Origin: Coprococcus_C hominis
GTDB taxonomy: Bacteria > Bacillota > Clostridia > Lachnospirales > Lachnospiraceae
Length of the DNA stretch: 64,000 bases
Reading direction: 5' to 3' (one strand)
NCBI RefSeq assembly: GCF_020687505.1
Contig: NZ_JAJEQT010000003.1
Position 1 is the first letter of the stretch. Each line of letters begins with the position of its first letter. The position numbers and the translations under genes were made by a program. The notes below the pieces were generated by a model. It searched no databases, was not told where the DNA came from, and saw nothing but the letters and a program-made list of their open reading frames with translations. Shown here one piece after another: positions 43,061 through 51,502 of this stretch.

Positions 43061-43750
43061 ATGTTAGAACTGAGTCACGTGAAGATGAGGTATCCGGCGA
43101 GTAAGACGTATGCCTTGAACGATGTAAGTTTGAAGATAGAAAAAGGCGAGTTTGTGTTTATCGTAGGTTCTTCCGGATCTGGTAAGACGACGCTGATTAA
43201 GCTGTTGTTAAAGGAGTTAGATCCAACCTCTGGAAAGATCAAGGTTGCAGACACAGATTACAGTAAATTAAAGAGAAAAAATATTCCGAAGATCCGTCGT
43301 AAGATCGGTGTTGTATTCCAGAACTTCCGGTTGCTCAAGGATCGTACGGTATATGAGAATGTTGCATTTGCGCAGCGTGTCATTGAGACGCCAAGCCGCT
43401 ACATTCGCCGGCAGGTACCAGCGATGTTGACATTGGTTGGACTTGCGGATAAATATAAGTCATTTCCAAAGCAGTTGTCCGGTGGTGAGCAGCAGAGAGT
43501 TGCACTTGCGAGAGCACTGGTAAATAAGCCAGAGATCCTGCTTGCGGATGAGCCGACTGGTAACTTGGACCCGAAAAATTCATGGGAGATTATGCGCCTT
43601 CTGGAGGATGTCAACAAGAAAGGAACAACGGTTGTCGTTGTAACGCATAACAAAGAGATCGTCAATATGATGAAGAAACGTGTAATCACGTTGAAGCATG
43701 GCGAAATAATCAGCGATGAGCAAAAAGGTGGGTATATCGATGAGGATTAG
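43061..43750 (+). CDS. ftsE: Cell division ATP-binding protein FtsE
   Basis: A 229-residue ABC ATPase that with FtsX relays cytosolic ATP hydrolysis to cell-wall hydrolases at the septum. Walker A GSSGSGKTTLIKLL (about 36-49), signature LSGGEQQRVALARAL, Walker B ILLADEPTGNLDP. AGGAG precedes the ATG. It overlaps the ftsX start by 11 bp. No terminator separates it from the regulator gene upstream. Confidence 0.96.
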   Translation: MLELSHVKMRYPASKTYALNDVSLKIEKGEFVFIVGSSGSGKTTLIKLLLKELDPTSGKIKVADTDYSKLKRKNIPKIRRKIGVVFQNFRLLKDRTVYENVAFAQRVIETPSRYIRRQVPAMLTLVGLADKYKSFPKQLSGGEQQRVALARALVNKPEILLADEPTGNLDPKNSWEIMRLLEDVNKKGTTVVVVTHNKEIVNMMKKRVITLKHGEIISDEQKGGYIDED

Positions 43751-44648
43751 TTCATTCATGTATAGTATCAGACAGGGTATTAAAAATATTAAACGAAACC
43801 TTTTGTTCTCATTGGCATCAATCGGAACAATTGTTTCCTGTCTGTTCTTATTTGGTTTATTTTATTGTGTGATCGTGAATTTCCGTACAGCAATGACGGA
43901 TCTGGAGAATACAGTTACGATCTCTGTATTCTTTGATGAAGGTGTAACAGATGAGAATATCACGATGATCGGTCAGCAGATTCGACTGCGTGATGAGGTC
44001 AATACGCTGGATTTCATTTCCGCAGATGAGGCATGGAAGCAGTATGCAGAAGAGAAGTTTGATGATCCGCAGGCAGCGATTGATGCATTCCAGGGGGACA
44101 ACCCATTGAAGAACAGTGCATCATATAAGATCACATTGAAGGATCTGTCAAATCAGGCAGAATTTGTACAGTACTTAAAGGGATTGACCGGTGTACGTAA
44201 GGTACTTAGCTCCGAGGTAACTGCAGACGGTGTGGCAGCACTGAACAGCGTTGTCAGCTATGCATCCATCGGAATTATTGTGATCCTGTTGCTCGTATCG
44301 ATCTTCCTGATCAGTAATACGATTACAATCGGTATTACTGTGCGTAAGGAAGAAATTGGTATTATGAAGCTGATTGGTGCGACAAACTTCTTCGTACGTG
44401 CGCCATTCATTGTAGAGGGTGTTGTGATCGGACTTGTGGGATCATTGATTCCATTGATCTTGATCTACTATATGTATGATACAGTGGTTCAGTACATCAT
44501 CGGCCGGTTCTCCGTTGTACAGAGCTTATTTGCATTTGTACCGGCAAAGGAGATATTTGCAGTTCTGATTCCATTATCTGCGGGTATTGGTATCGGACTT
44601 GGTTTGATTGGTAGTTTATTGACAACACGGAAACATTTGAAAGTCTAG
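43740..44648 (+). CDS. ftsX: Cell division protein FtsX
   Basis: A 302-residue membrane partner of FtsE. AGGTGGG just upstream selects ATG 43740 inside the ftsE end. First helix about 22-45, a large external domain (about 50-165) that in relatives binds the hydrolase activator, and three C-terminal helices (about 175-200, 225-250, 270-295) with the FtsX motif KEEIGIMKLIGAT. The hydrolase gene follows 11 bases later. Confidence 0.95.
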   Translation: MRISSFMYSIRQGIKNIKRNLLFSLASIGTIVSCLFLFGLFYCVIVNFRTAMTDLENTVTISVFFDEGVTDENITMIGQQIRLRDEVNTLDFISADEAWKQYAEEKFDDPQAAIDAFQGDNPLKNSASYKITLKDLSNQAEFVQYLKGLTGVRKVLSSEVTADGVAALNSVVSYASIGIIVILLLVSIFLISNTITIGITVRKEEIGIMKLIGATNFFVRAPFIVEGVVIGLVGSLIPLILIYYMYDTVVQYIIGRFSVVQSLFAFVPAKEIFAVLIPLSAGIGIGLGLIGSLLTTRKHLKV

Positions 44649-44659
44649 GAGGGAAGCAT

Positions 44660-45865
44660 ATGAAGTGTAAAAAGCTTGTGAGAACAATCATTGCATTTGC
44701 CGTGGCTGGAAGCATGAGTATGACGGTAAATGCGACGAGTATTTCGGATCTGAAGGATCAGAAAGATCAGAAGGAAAGCAAGAAGGAAGAAGCAGAAGCC
44801 GTTCTCGCCCAGTTGGAGAAAGAACAGAATTCGATTCTGGATGCGATTGCAGAACTGGATGCGCAGGTAACGGAATATACAAATGAAATTACGGATCTGG
44901 AGGCGCAGCAGACTCAGCTCGAAGCAGATATTGAGACGAAGCAGACTGAGCTTACGGCTGCACAGGAGAAAGAGCAGGAACAGTATGAGGCGATGAAAGA
45001 GCGAATCAAATACTCATACGAAAATGGTAATCCATCGTATCTGGATGTACTTTTCTCAACCTCCGATATCTCGGATATCGTAAATCAGGCAGAATATGCA
45101 GATCAGATTTATTCTTACGATAAGAATATGTTTGATGATCTGGTAGAGACACGACAGACGATCGCAGATACAAAGGCCGGTCTGGAAAAAGATCTGAAGG
45201 ATGTTGAGGATATCAAACTGGAAGTGGAAGACAACAAGGCTGCTGTCGAGGTTATGATCGAGGGTAAGCAGGTACAGGTAGCAAACTACGAATCATCCAT
45301 CGGTGATTACGAGGCAACGATTGCAGAGCTGGAGCAGGATATCGAGGCAACCAATCAGGCAATCGCAGCCGCAGAGGAAGCATATAGACAGCAGCAGGCA
45401 GCCGCAGCGGCCGCGGCAGCAGCTGCAGGAAGCACAACAACGGCACCGACAGATGTAAATATCACATATACAGGTGGAAGCCTGCAGTGGCCAGTATCAA
45501 CTGGAGGAACGGTTACTTCCAGATTTGGACCGAGAGAGAGTCCTGGAGGTATTGGTTCGAGATATCATCAGGGATTGGATATTGGATGTCCGACAGGAAC
45601 ACCGATTGTAGCATGCGAGGCTGGAACGGTAATTGCGGCGTCTTACTCAAGCTCGATGGGTAATTATGTAACGGTTGCACACAGTTCGTCTATGTCAACT
45701 ACATATATGCATAATTCAAGCTTGTGTGTCAGCGTGGGACAGACGGTATCGCGTGGACAGGTCATTGCGCTTGCTGGAAGTACCGGAAATTCGACAGGTC
45801 CACATTGTCATCTTGGATTAAGAATCAATGGAAGCTATGTTGATCCATGGCCGTATTTACAATAA
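44660..45865 (+). CDS. EnvC/PcsB-like murein hydrolase or activator with M23 domain
   Basis: A 401-residue secreted protein: signal peptide (about 1-26, cleavage after TVNA), a long coiled coil (about 30-250) and an Ala/Gln-rich hinge. The C-terminal M23/LytM domain (about 290-400) has zinc ligands in YHQGLDIG (H and D) and GPHCHLGLRI (H-x-H). The zinc motifs are intact, so unlike EnvC it could be an active endopeptidase. Its place directly after ftsEX matches the FtsEX-controlled hydrolases. GGAGG before the ATG. Confidence 0.93.
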   Translation: MKCKKLVRTIIAFAVAGSMSMTVNATSISDLKDQKDQKESKKEEAEAVLAQLEKEQNSILDAIAELDAQVTEYTNEITDLEAQQTQLEADIETKQTELTAAQEKEQEQYEAMKERIKYSYENGNPSYLDVLFSTSDISDIVNQAEYADQIYSYDKNMFDDLVETRQTIADTKAGLEKDLKDVEDIKLEVEDNKAAVEVMIEGKQVQVANYESSIGDYEATIAELEQDIEATNQAIAAAEEAYRQQQAAAAAAAAAAGSTTTAPTDVNITYTGGSLQWPVSTGGTVTSRFGPRESPGGIGSRYHQGLDIGCPTGTPIVACEAGTVIAASYSSSMGNYVTVAHSSSMSTTYMHNSSLCVSVGQTVSRGQVIALAGSTGNSTGPHCHLGLRINGSYVDPWPYLQ

Positions 45866-45902
45866 GATGAAAGCGCAAGGTTAAAGGAGAGTAAAAGTAG
45901 AC

Positions 45903-47168
45903 GTGAAAAAGAACATGAAAAAACTATGGGCTTTGGCGTTGGCAACCGCGTTATCTGTTGCATGTATCGGTTGTGGAAATCAGACAGAGTCAAAGAAGAA
46001 TACACGGGAATCCATTGATGTACAGACGGATTCGGATGCAACACAGGCAGATACGTCAGAACCAGTAGTTGCATCGGATCTGTGGCAGGACAGTTCAGTT
46101 GCAAAGAAGGTCGATGAGATCAATTCCCTGATTGACAAGTATTATTATTTCGATGTTGACCGTGATAAGCAGGAAGAAGCGTTGTATGACGGAATCATGG
46201 ATGGTCTGGATGATCCGTACTCTGTCTATTATACAAAGGAAGAGTATGCAGAACTGCAGGAAGATACTTCGGGTGAATATGTAGGTATCGGTGCAGTTGT
46301 GACGATGAATTCCGATATGCGTGTCGAAATCGTACGTCCGATCAAGAACAGCCCGGCTGAGCAGGCTGGACTGAAGGCAGGCGATATTTTAGTTCAGGTA
46401 GATGACACGGAGATTACCGATCAGGAGCTTTCTGTGGTAGTAGATATGATCCGTGGCGAAGAAGGAACGAAGGCACATCTGAAGATTTACCGTCAGGGCG
46501 AATCCGATTATCTGGAGTTTGATGTAGAGCGTCGTACTGTGGAGAATTACACGGTAGAAAGCGAGATGCTGGATGATCAGGTTGGTTATATTGCAGTTAC
46601 ACAGTTCAACGACAATACAGCACAGGAATTTGAAGATGCTATCGATGAGGTGCAGGCAAATGGTGCAAAAGCAGCGATTATTGATTTGCGCGATAATCCA
46701 GGCGGACTTCTGACAGCTGTTGTTGATATGTGCGATTACATTATGGATGATGGCGTGATCGTCTCTACAAAGGATCGTGATGGAAATGTGATTGGCGAGT
46801 ACAAGGACAGTGGAAAACATAGCGTCGATATCCCATTAGTAGTACTGGTAAATGGAAATAGTGCGAGTGCATCTGAGATTTTCTCCGGCGCCATGCAGGA
46901 TTCTGGCAAGGCGAAGCTGGTTGGGACAACGACATTCGGTAAAGGTATCGTCCAGTCAGTCATTCCGCTTTCCGATGGAACGGCAGTAAAGCTTACGATT
47001 GCAAAGTATTTTACACCGAACGGAAATGATATCCACAAGAAGGGTATTACACCGGATTATGAGGTCGAACTTCCGGATGGAAAGGCATCTGCAGTCAATA
47101 TTGACCGCGCAGATGATACGCAGTTACAAAAAGCGCAGGAAGTTATTGCAGAGATGCTAAATAATTAG
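45903..47168 (+). CDS. C-terminal processing protease, S41 family (CtpA/CtpB-like lipoprotein)
   Basis: A 421-residue protease starting at GTG 45903 (ATG 45915 is in frame and possible). The N terminus is a lipoprotein-type signal with cysteines in SVACIGCGN. A helical arm is followed by a PDZ domain (about 115-200, VRPIKNSPAEQAGLKAGDILVQ, given here in parts: RPIKNSPAEQAGLK, AGDILVQV). The S41 catalytic core has Ser in NGNSASASEI and Lys in TTTFGKG. It follows the M23 gene in the ftsEX operon and may trim envelope proteins. Confidence 0.92.
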   Translation: MKKNMKKLWALALATALSVACIGCGNQTESKKNTRESIDVQTDSDATQADTSEPVVASDLWQDSSVAKKVDEINSLIDKYYYFDVDRDKQEEALYDGIMDGLDDPYSVYYTKEEYAELQEDTSGEYVGIGAVVTMNSDMRVEIVRPIKNSPAEQAGLKAGDILVQVDDTEITDQELSVVVDMIRGEEGTKAHLKIYRQGESDYLEFDVERRTVENYTVESEMLDDQVGYIAVTQFNDNTAQEFEDAIDEVQANGAKAAIIDLRDNPGGLLTAVVDMCDYIMDDGVIVSTKDRDGNVIGEYKDSGKHSVDIPLVVLVNGNSASASEIFSGAMQDSGKAKLVGTTTFGKGIVQSVIPLSDGTAVKLTIAKYFTPNGNDIHKKGITPDYEVELPDGKASAVNIDRADDTQLQKAQEVIAEMLNN

Positions 47169-47171
47169 TAT

Positions 47172-47218
47172 AATAAGCAGGGGTTTTATCGAAAGATAGG
47201 ACTCTTGCTTATTTTCTT
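47172..47218 (+). terminator. Rho-independent terminator after the S41 protease
   Basis: AATAAGCAGGGG (47172-47183) pairs with 47202-47213 including two wobbles; TTTTC follows. It closes the regulator-ftsEX operon. Confidence 0.8.
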
Positions 47219-47259
47219 ATAGAATATAACAATAAATTAAGAGAAGAAGGGAGACGCAC

Positions 47260-48801
47260 ATGAATAAGGAAATGATTATCGTGCTTGATTTTGGTGGTCA
47301 GTACAACCAGTTGATTGCACGTCGTGTCCGTGAATGTAATGTGTATGCAGAGGTACATCCGTACACCTTGTCGCTCGACAAGATCAAGGAAATGAATCCA
47401 AAGGGAATCATTTTCACGGGTGGTCCAAATAGTGTGTATGGCGAGGAGTCACCACGCTATCAGAAGGAAATATTTGATTTGGGAATTCCGATTCTCGGAA
47501 TCTGTTATGGCTCGCAGTTGATGGCATATATGCTTGGAGGTACCGTGGAAACTGCGCCAGTCAGTGAGTATGGCAGAACCGAAGTGGATGTAGATAACAG
47601 CAGTGCTATCTTCCAGGGCGTAAAGCCACAGACAATCTGCTGGATGAGTCACACAGATTATATTTCAAAGGCACCAGAGGGATTTAAGATTGTTGCAAAG
47701 ACACCAGTTTGCCCAGTTGCAGCGATGGAGTGCCCGGAGCGCAAGCTGTATGCGACACAGTTCCATCCAGAGGTTATGCATACTGAAGAAGGACAGAAGA
47801 TGCTGTCAAACTTCGTTTATAACGTATGTGGATGCTCCGGCGACTGGAAGATGGATTCATTCGTAGAGACGACGATTCGCGAGATCCGTGAGAAGGTTGG
47901 AGACGGAAAGGTATTATGTGCCCTGTCCGGTGGTGTCGATTCCTCCGTAGCAGCCGTTCTTCTCTCAAAAGCAGTAGGAAAGCAGCTTACCTGTGTATTC
48001 GTTGATCACGGCTTACTTCGTAAGAACGAGGGCGATGAGGTCGAGGCAGTATTTGGCCCGGATGGCCCATACGAGCTGAACTTTATCCGTGTCAATGCAC
48101 AGGAGCGTTATTATAAGAAATTAGCCGGTGTTACCGAGCCAGAAGCAAAACGTAAGATTATCGGCGAAGAATTTATCCGCGTATTCGAGGAAGAGGCAAA
48201 GAAGATCGGCGCGGTTGACTTCTTAGTACAGGGAACGATTTACCCAGACGTGATCGAGTCTGGGCTTGGAAAGTCTGCAGTCATCAAGAGTCACCATAAC
48301 GTAGGTGGACTTCCAGATCATGTTGATTTCAAGGAAATCATCGAACCACTCCGCCTGCTTTTCAAGGATGAAGTAAGAAAAGCCGGATTGGAACTTGGTA
48401 TTCCAGAATACCTCGTATACCGTCAGCCATTCCCAGGACCGGGACTTGGCATCCGTATCATCGGGGAAGTAACCGCAGACAAGGTTCGTATTGTGCAGGA
48501 TGCAGATTACATCTATCGCGAGGAAATCGCCAAGGCAGGACTTGCCAAGAACCTCGGACAGTATTTCGCAGCATTGACCAATATGCGTAGTGTCGGTGTT
48601 ATGGGCGACGAGCGTACCTATGACTACGCAATCGCACTTCGTGCAGTCAACACCAGCGACTTCATGACTGCTGATTGCTCCGAGATCCCATTTGAAGTAT
48701 TGCAGAAAGTTATGACACGAATTATAAATGAAGTAAAGGGCGTAAACCGTGTAATGTATGATCTGACGAGTAAACCGCCTGGAACGATTGAGTTTGAATA
48801 A
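47260..48801 (+). CDS. guaA: GMP synthase (glutamine-hydrolysing)
   Basis: Converts XMP to GMP with glutamine and ATP. The 513-residue protein has a class I glutamine amidotransferase domain (Cys in GICYGSQLMAY, His-Glu in QFHPEVMHT). The ATP-pyrophosphatase domain follows with LSGGVDSSVAA (about 228), and then the dimerisation domain ends GTIEFE. AAGGGAG precedes the ATG. Its last codons (GAGTTTGA at 48790-48797) form the left attachment site of the inserted element; the frame and stop remain intact, as is usual for guaA integrations. Confidence 0.97.
   Translation: MNKEMIIVLDFGGQYNQLIARRVRECNVYAEVHPYTLSLDKIKEMNPKGIIFTGGPNSVYGEESPRYQKEIFDLGIPILGICYGSQLMAYMLGGTVETAPVSEYGRTEVDVDNSSAIFQGVKPQTICWMSHTDYISKAPEGFKIVAKTPVCPVAAMECPERKLYATQFHPEVMHTEEGQKMLSNFVYNVCGCSGDWKMDSFVETTIREIREKVGDGKVLCALSGGVDSSVAAVLLSKAVGKQLTCVFVDHGLLRKNEGDEVEAVFGPDGPYELNFIRVNAQERYYKKLAGVTEPEAKRKIIGEEFIRVFEEEAKKIGAVDFLVQGTIYPDVIESGLGKSAVIKSHHNVGGLPDHVDFKEIIEPLRLLFKDEVRKAGLELGIPEYLVYRQPFPGPGLGIRIIGEVTADKVRIVQDADYIYREEIAKAGLAKNLGQYFAALTNMRSVGVMGDERTYDYAIALRAVNTSDFMTADCSEIPFEVLQKVMTRIINEVKGVNRVMYDLTSKPPGTIEFE
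48790..48797. other. Left attachment site (attL core) in guaA
   Basis: GAGTTTGA within the last codons of guaA; the same 8 bases recur at 61303-61310. Confidence 0.65.
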
Positions 48802-48861
48802 ACAAAAATGCTTAGTAAAACCGGCGTTTATGCGGGTTTGCAGCACTTTTAAAAGTCTTTT

Positions 48862-48879
48862 GATAACAAATTGATAACA
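48862..48879. repeat. Subterminal repeat, left copy (candidate integrase arm site)
   Basis: GATAACAAATTGATAACA; a copy with one mismatch is at 61185-61202 near the other end. It contains two TGATAACA-like units. Paired subterminal repeats are typical of integrase arm-binding sites. Confidence 0.6.
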
Positions 48880-48974
48880 GTTGCATGAGAGCCATTATTC
48901 TTATAATCCGGTGGTTTTAAGGTTAGAGAATGATTGACAGGTGGTTGTGCAACTAATAAATCCATATTATTTAG

Positions 48975-49019
48975 AAAGCCCTTAGCTGTGGGTAAAAACT
49001 CATGGCTAAGGGCTTTTTT
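48975..49019 (+). terminator. Long-stem terminator near the left end of the element
   Basis: AAAGCCCTTAGC (48975-48986) pairs with GCTAAGGGCTTT (49005-49016) and Ts follow on the plus strand. It may insulate guaA from the element, and the stem also lies just past the end of the minus-strand repressor gene. Confidence 0.8.
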
Positions 49020-49026
49020 GTCGTAT

Positions 49027-49563
49027 TTATTTATCTGGTTTGAGTTTGTCTTGGAACATTTCGACCAGAGTGTCGCTAAGTGCCTGTGATGGGACTTTTG
49101 CCCATGTTTGAGTGGTATCAAACTCCGGGTAGTGGTAACGCCACTCATCGTATTTGTCTTTACTGATTTCTTCAGAAGATAGCTTGTCAGCCTGTTCTTT
49201 CCAGGCATACAGCAATTTCCGGAGTTCGTGAGCGTCTTTGCCTTTGGAAGTATCGACTTTCAGACAGATTTCTCCGTCTTCTGATTCACTGACAGTCAGA
49301 CCGTACAAATCTTCAAGGGTAAACAAAGTGTGCATCAGTCCGATATAGCTGTCAATGTCCGGCACATCAAGGGCATGAGGGGAAACATCCAGAGCCTGTG
49401 CCAGTGCAGCAGTAAGTTCCGCTTTCGGTTTTCTTGTTCCTGTTTCATATTGTGCTAAACGTACATCGGCACTTCGCTCAGGAAAGCCGACAATCGTACC
49501 AAGATATTTTTGTGTCATCCCACGCAGAATGCGGAAAAAATGGATTCTCTCTCCAATCGCCAT
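49027..49563 (-). CDS. XRE-family repressor of the element
   Basis: A 178-residue regulator; AAGGAG on the minus strand selects the ATG at 49563 (the frame is open further upstream). Residues about 4-62 are a Cro/C1-type HTH (MTQKYLGTIVGFPERS, then RLAQYETGTRKP). The C-terminal half is helical and charged. It is divergent from the excisionase/integrase genes across a region with three matching operator-like sites, which makes it the likely element repressor. Confidence 0.85.
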   Translation of the reverse strand: MAIGERIHFFRILRGMTQKYLGTIVGFPERSADVRLAQYETGTRKPKAELTAALAQALDVSPHALDVPDIDSYIGLMHTLFTLEDLYGLTVSESEDGEICLKVDTSKGKDAHELRKLLYAWKEQADKLSSEEISKDKYDEWRYHYPEFDTTQTWAKVPSQALSDTLVEMFQDKLKPDK

Positions 49564-49596
49564 AACGTGTCCACTCCTTGTATGTATTTTACAATG

Positions 49597-49723
49597 AGTA
49601 TAGCAGATATGTTTAGGAGAAGTCAAGATAATACAAAACAAAAAAGTTTAATATTTTCCGAAAAGCCACTTGACACAAGCAAATATGCTTAGTATAATAA
49701 GCTTGAATTAAGCAAATAAGTTT
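49597..49723. promoter_or_regulatory. Divergent repressor/integration switch with three operator-like sites
   Basis: Plus promoter: TTGACA (49670-49675), 17 bases, TATAAT (49693-49698). Minus promoter: TTGACT (49621-49626) and TATACT (49597-49602), 18 bases apart. Operator-like 14-mers: AAGCAAATATGCTT (49677-49690, between -35 and -10 of the plus promoter), AAGCAAATAAGTTT (49710-49723) and TAGCAGATATGTTT (49601-49614, inside the minus promoter). This is a lambda-like layout in which the XRE protein could control both directions. Confidence 0.75.
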
Positions 49724-49897
49724 AATAAAAACAAAATGACCGTCCGAACAGTATAAACCGCCAAGACCTTGCCAGACGGCAAGCGAGCGCCTGATCTATT
49801 ACGGTATATCGGGACAGCACAGTGCCGAACAGGGAATACCTGCTGGAACTTCATTCGGATAGAACGGCAATCAAAAACGAAAGAAAGGACTGATTAT
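49724..49897 (+). other. Untranslated leader before the excisionase-like gene
   Basis: About 170 bases from the promoter to the start at 49898. A 6-bp hairpin, CTTGCC-AGAC-GGCAAG, lies at 49768-49783. An open frame runs through part of it (from 49769) but lacks a ribosome site there. The leader is GC-richer than the promoter; its role is unknown. Confidence 0.4.
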
Positions 49898-50086
49898 ATG
49901 AAAAACAGATTTATTTGTGCCGAAGAAGTGGCACAGGTACTAAGCGTATCAAAGCCGTATGCTTACAAGCTAATCCGTCAGTTGAATGAGGAACTGAAAG
50001 AAAAAGGCTTTATTACTATTTCAGGACGGGTAAACCGCCAGTATTTCTATGAAAGGCTCTACGGAGCAGGAAAGGAGGATGAATAA
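49898..50086 (+). CDS. Small HTH protein, excisionase-like
   Basis: A 62-residue protein; AAAGGA before ATG 49898 sets the start. It is a winged-HTH of the excisionase/MerR-like type: FICAEEVAQVLSVSKPYAYKLI, given in parts FICAEEVAQVL and SVSKPYAYKLIRQL. Its stop shares an A with the integrase start (TAATG), so the two are coupled, the usual xis-int order. It likely directs excision or acts as an architectural factor. Confidence 0.8.
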   Translation: MKNRFICAEEVAQVLSVSKPYAYKLIRQLNEELKEKGFITISGRVNRQYFYERLYGAGKEDE

Positions 50087-51177
50087 TGCCGGTATTCAAA
50101 AACGAGAGCAATGGAACATGGTATGTGATGGCGAGATATGTCAACTGGAAAGGCGAGCGTAAGCAGAAATGCAAGCGTGGATTTTCTACCAAGAAAGAAG
50201 CACAGGAATGGGAGCGAATGTTTCAGTTGCAGAACTCCTCTGATATGGATATGAGTTTTGAAGCTTTTACCGAACTGTATATCCGGGATATGAAAAGCCG
50301 TCTGAAGGAGAATACATGGCTGACAAAGGAGCATATCATCCGCACAAAGATTTTACCTTATTTCGGCAAGTTGAAAATCAGCGAGATTTCTACAAAAGAG
50401 GTTATCGCATGGCAGAATGAGATGCTTGCCTATCGGGACGAAAAGAAAAAGCCATACTCACAGACCTATCTGAAAACGCTGCACAATCAGTTGTCCGCTA
50501 TCTTCAATCATGCGGTGCGGTATTATGAGCTGCGTTCCAATCCAGCCGCTAAAGCGGGAAATATGGGAAGTGAGGAACACAAGGAAATGCTGTTCTGGAC
50601 GAAAGAAGAATACAAAAAATTCTCATTTGAGATGATGGACAAGCCTGTTTCCTTTTACGCTTTTGAAATGCTCTACTGGTGCGGCATCCGTGAAGGAGAA
50701 CTGCTGGCACTGACCGCCGCTGATTTCGATTTTGAGAAAGAAACGGTCAGAATCAATAAGTCCTATCAGCGATTACACGGCGAAGATGTGATTACCACAC
50801 CGAAAACAAAGAAAAGTAACCGCATCATCAAAATGCCGAAGTTCCTATGTGAAGAAATGCAGGAATATTTGCAGATGCTTTACGGATTGAAGAAGAAAGA
50901 CCGAATCTTTACAGTCACAAAAAGTTATCTTCATCACGAGATGGACAGAGGTGCGAAAGCCGCAGGCGTAAAACGAATCCGTATCCATGATTTACGGCAC
51001 AGCCACATCAGCCTGTTGATTGATATGGGATTTTCAGCGGTGGCGATTGCAGACCGTGTAGGGCATGAAAGCATTGACATCACTTACCAGTACGCTCATC
51101 TGTTCCCGTCAAAGCAAACGGAAATGGCAGATAGATTAGACGATTTAGGGAAAGGAGAGATTGAAAATGTCAGCTAA
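50086..51177 (+). CDS. int: Tyrosine recombinase (integrase)
   Basis: A 363-residue site-specific recombinase. An N-terminal arm-binding domain (about 1-45, NGTWYVMARYVNWKGERK), SAM-like core-binding domain (about 55-150), and catalytic domain with Arg in GIREGELLALT, the H-x-x-R box HDLRHSH, the second His in GHESIDIT and the nucleophile Tyr in TYQYAHL. AAAGGAGG precedes the ATG. It would catalyse insertion at guaA. Confidence 0.95.
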   Translation: MPVFKNESNGTWYVMARYVNWKGERKQKCKRGFSTKKEAQEWERMFQLQNSSDMDMSFEAFTELYIRDMKSRLKENTWLTKEHIIRTKILPYFGKLKISEISTKEVIAWQNEMLAYRDEKKKPYSQTYLKTLHNQLSAIFNHAVRYYELRSNPAAKAGNMGSEEHKEMLFWTKEEYKKFSFEMMDKPVSFYAFEMLYWCGIREGELLALTAADFDFEKETVRINKSYQRLHGEDVITTPKTKKSNRIIKMPKFLCEEMQEYLQMLYGLKKKDRIFTVTKSYLHHEMDRGAKAAGVKRIRIHDLRHSHISLLIDMGFSAVAIADRVGHESIDITYQYAHLFPSKQTEMADRLDDLGKGEIENVS

Positions 51178-51502
51178 GAACAGAGATAACAAAAACCGTT
51201 GGAGAAACATCACAGTAGGGTTTCGGGTATCGCCCGAAGAAAATGAACTCATTAACAAGGCAGTTGCCTTATCGGGACTGCCAAAGCAGGAATACTGTTA
51301 CCGCCGTTGTCTGAATCAGGATGTAGTGGTACAGGGCAATCCGAGAGTATTCAAGGCACTTAAAACGGAACTTGCCACTGTCCTCACAGAATTAAAGCGG
51401 ATTGAAGCAGGAAACGGTGTGGATGAAGAACTGCTGAATGTCATTGAACTGATCACTGTTATTCTGGGCGGTCTGAAAGGAGAGGATACGGATGGAAAAT
51501 AA
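51167..51502 (+). CDS. MobC-like relaxosome accessory protein
   Basis: A 111-residue protein whose start (ATG 51167, after GGAGAG) overlaps the integrase end. The N-terminal part reads VGFRVSPEENELINKAVALSGL, here split VGFRVSPEENELI and NKAVALSGLPKQEY, a ribbon-helix-helix-like DNA-binding pattern seen in MobC family proteins, followed by a helical tail. It probably helps the relaxase bind oriT. It overlaps the next gene by 11 bp. Confidence 0.75.
   Translation: MSAKNRDNKNRWRNITVGFRVSPEENELINKAVALSGLPKQEYCYRRCLNQDVVVQGNPRVFKALKTELATVLTELKRIEAGNGVDEELLNVIELITVILGGLKGEDTDGK

Noticed and set aside
47169..47259. A purine riboswitch before guaA
   Set aside because: Only about 90 bases are available, they hold the terminator of the upstream gene, and no three-way junction was found.
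48862..48879. GATAACAAATTGATAACA as the attachment core
   Set aside because: It matches at the right end, but both copies lie inside the GAGTTTGA repeats and away from the guaA codons. Integrase arm sites fit better.
49769..49897. An N-terminal extension of the excisionase-like protein
   Set aside because: The frame is open, but the only ribosome site lies just before 49898 and family members begin there.
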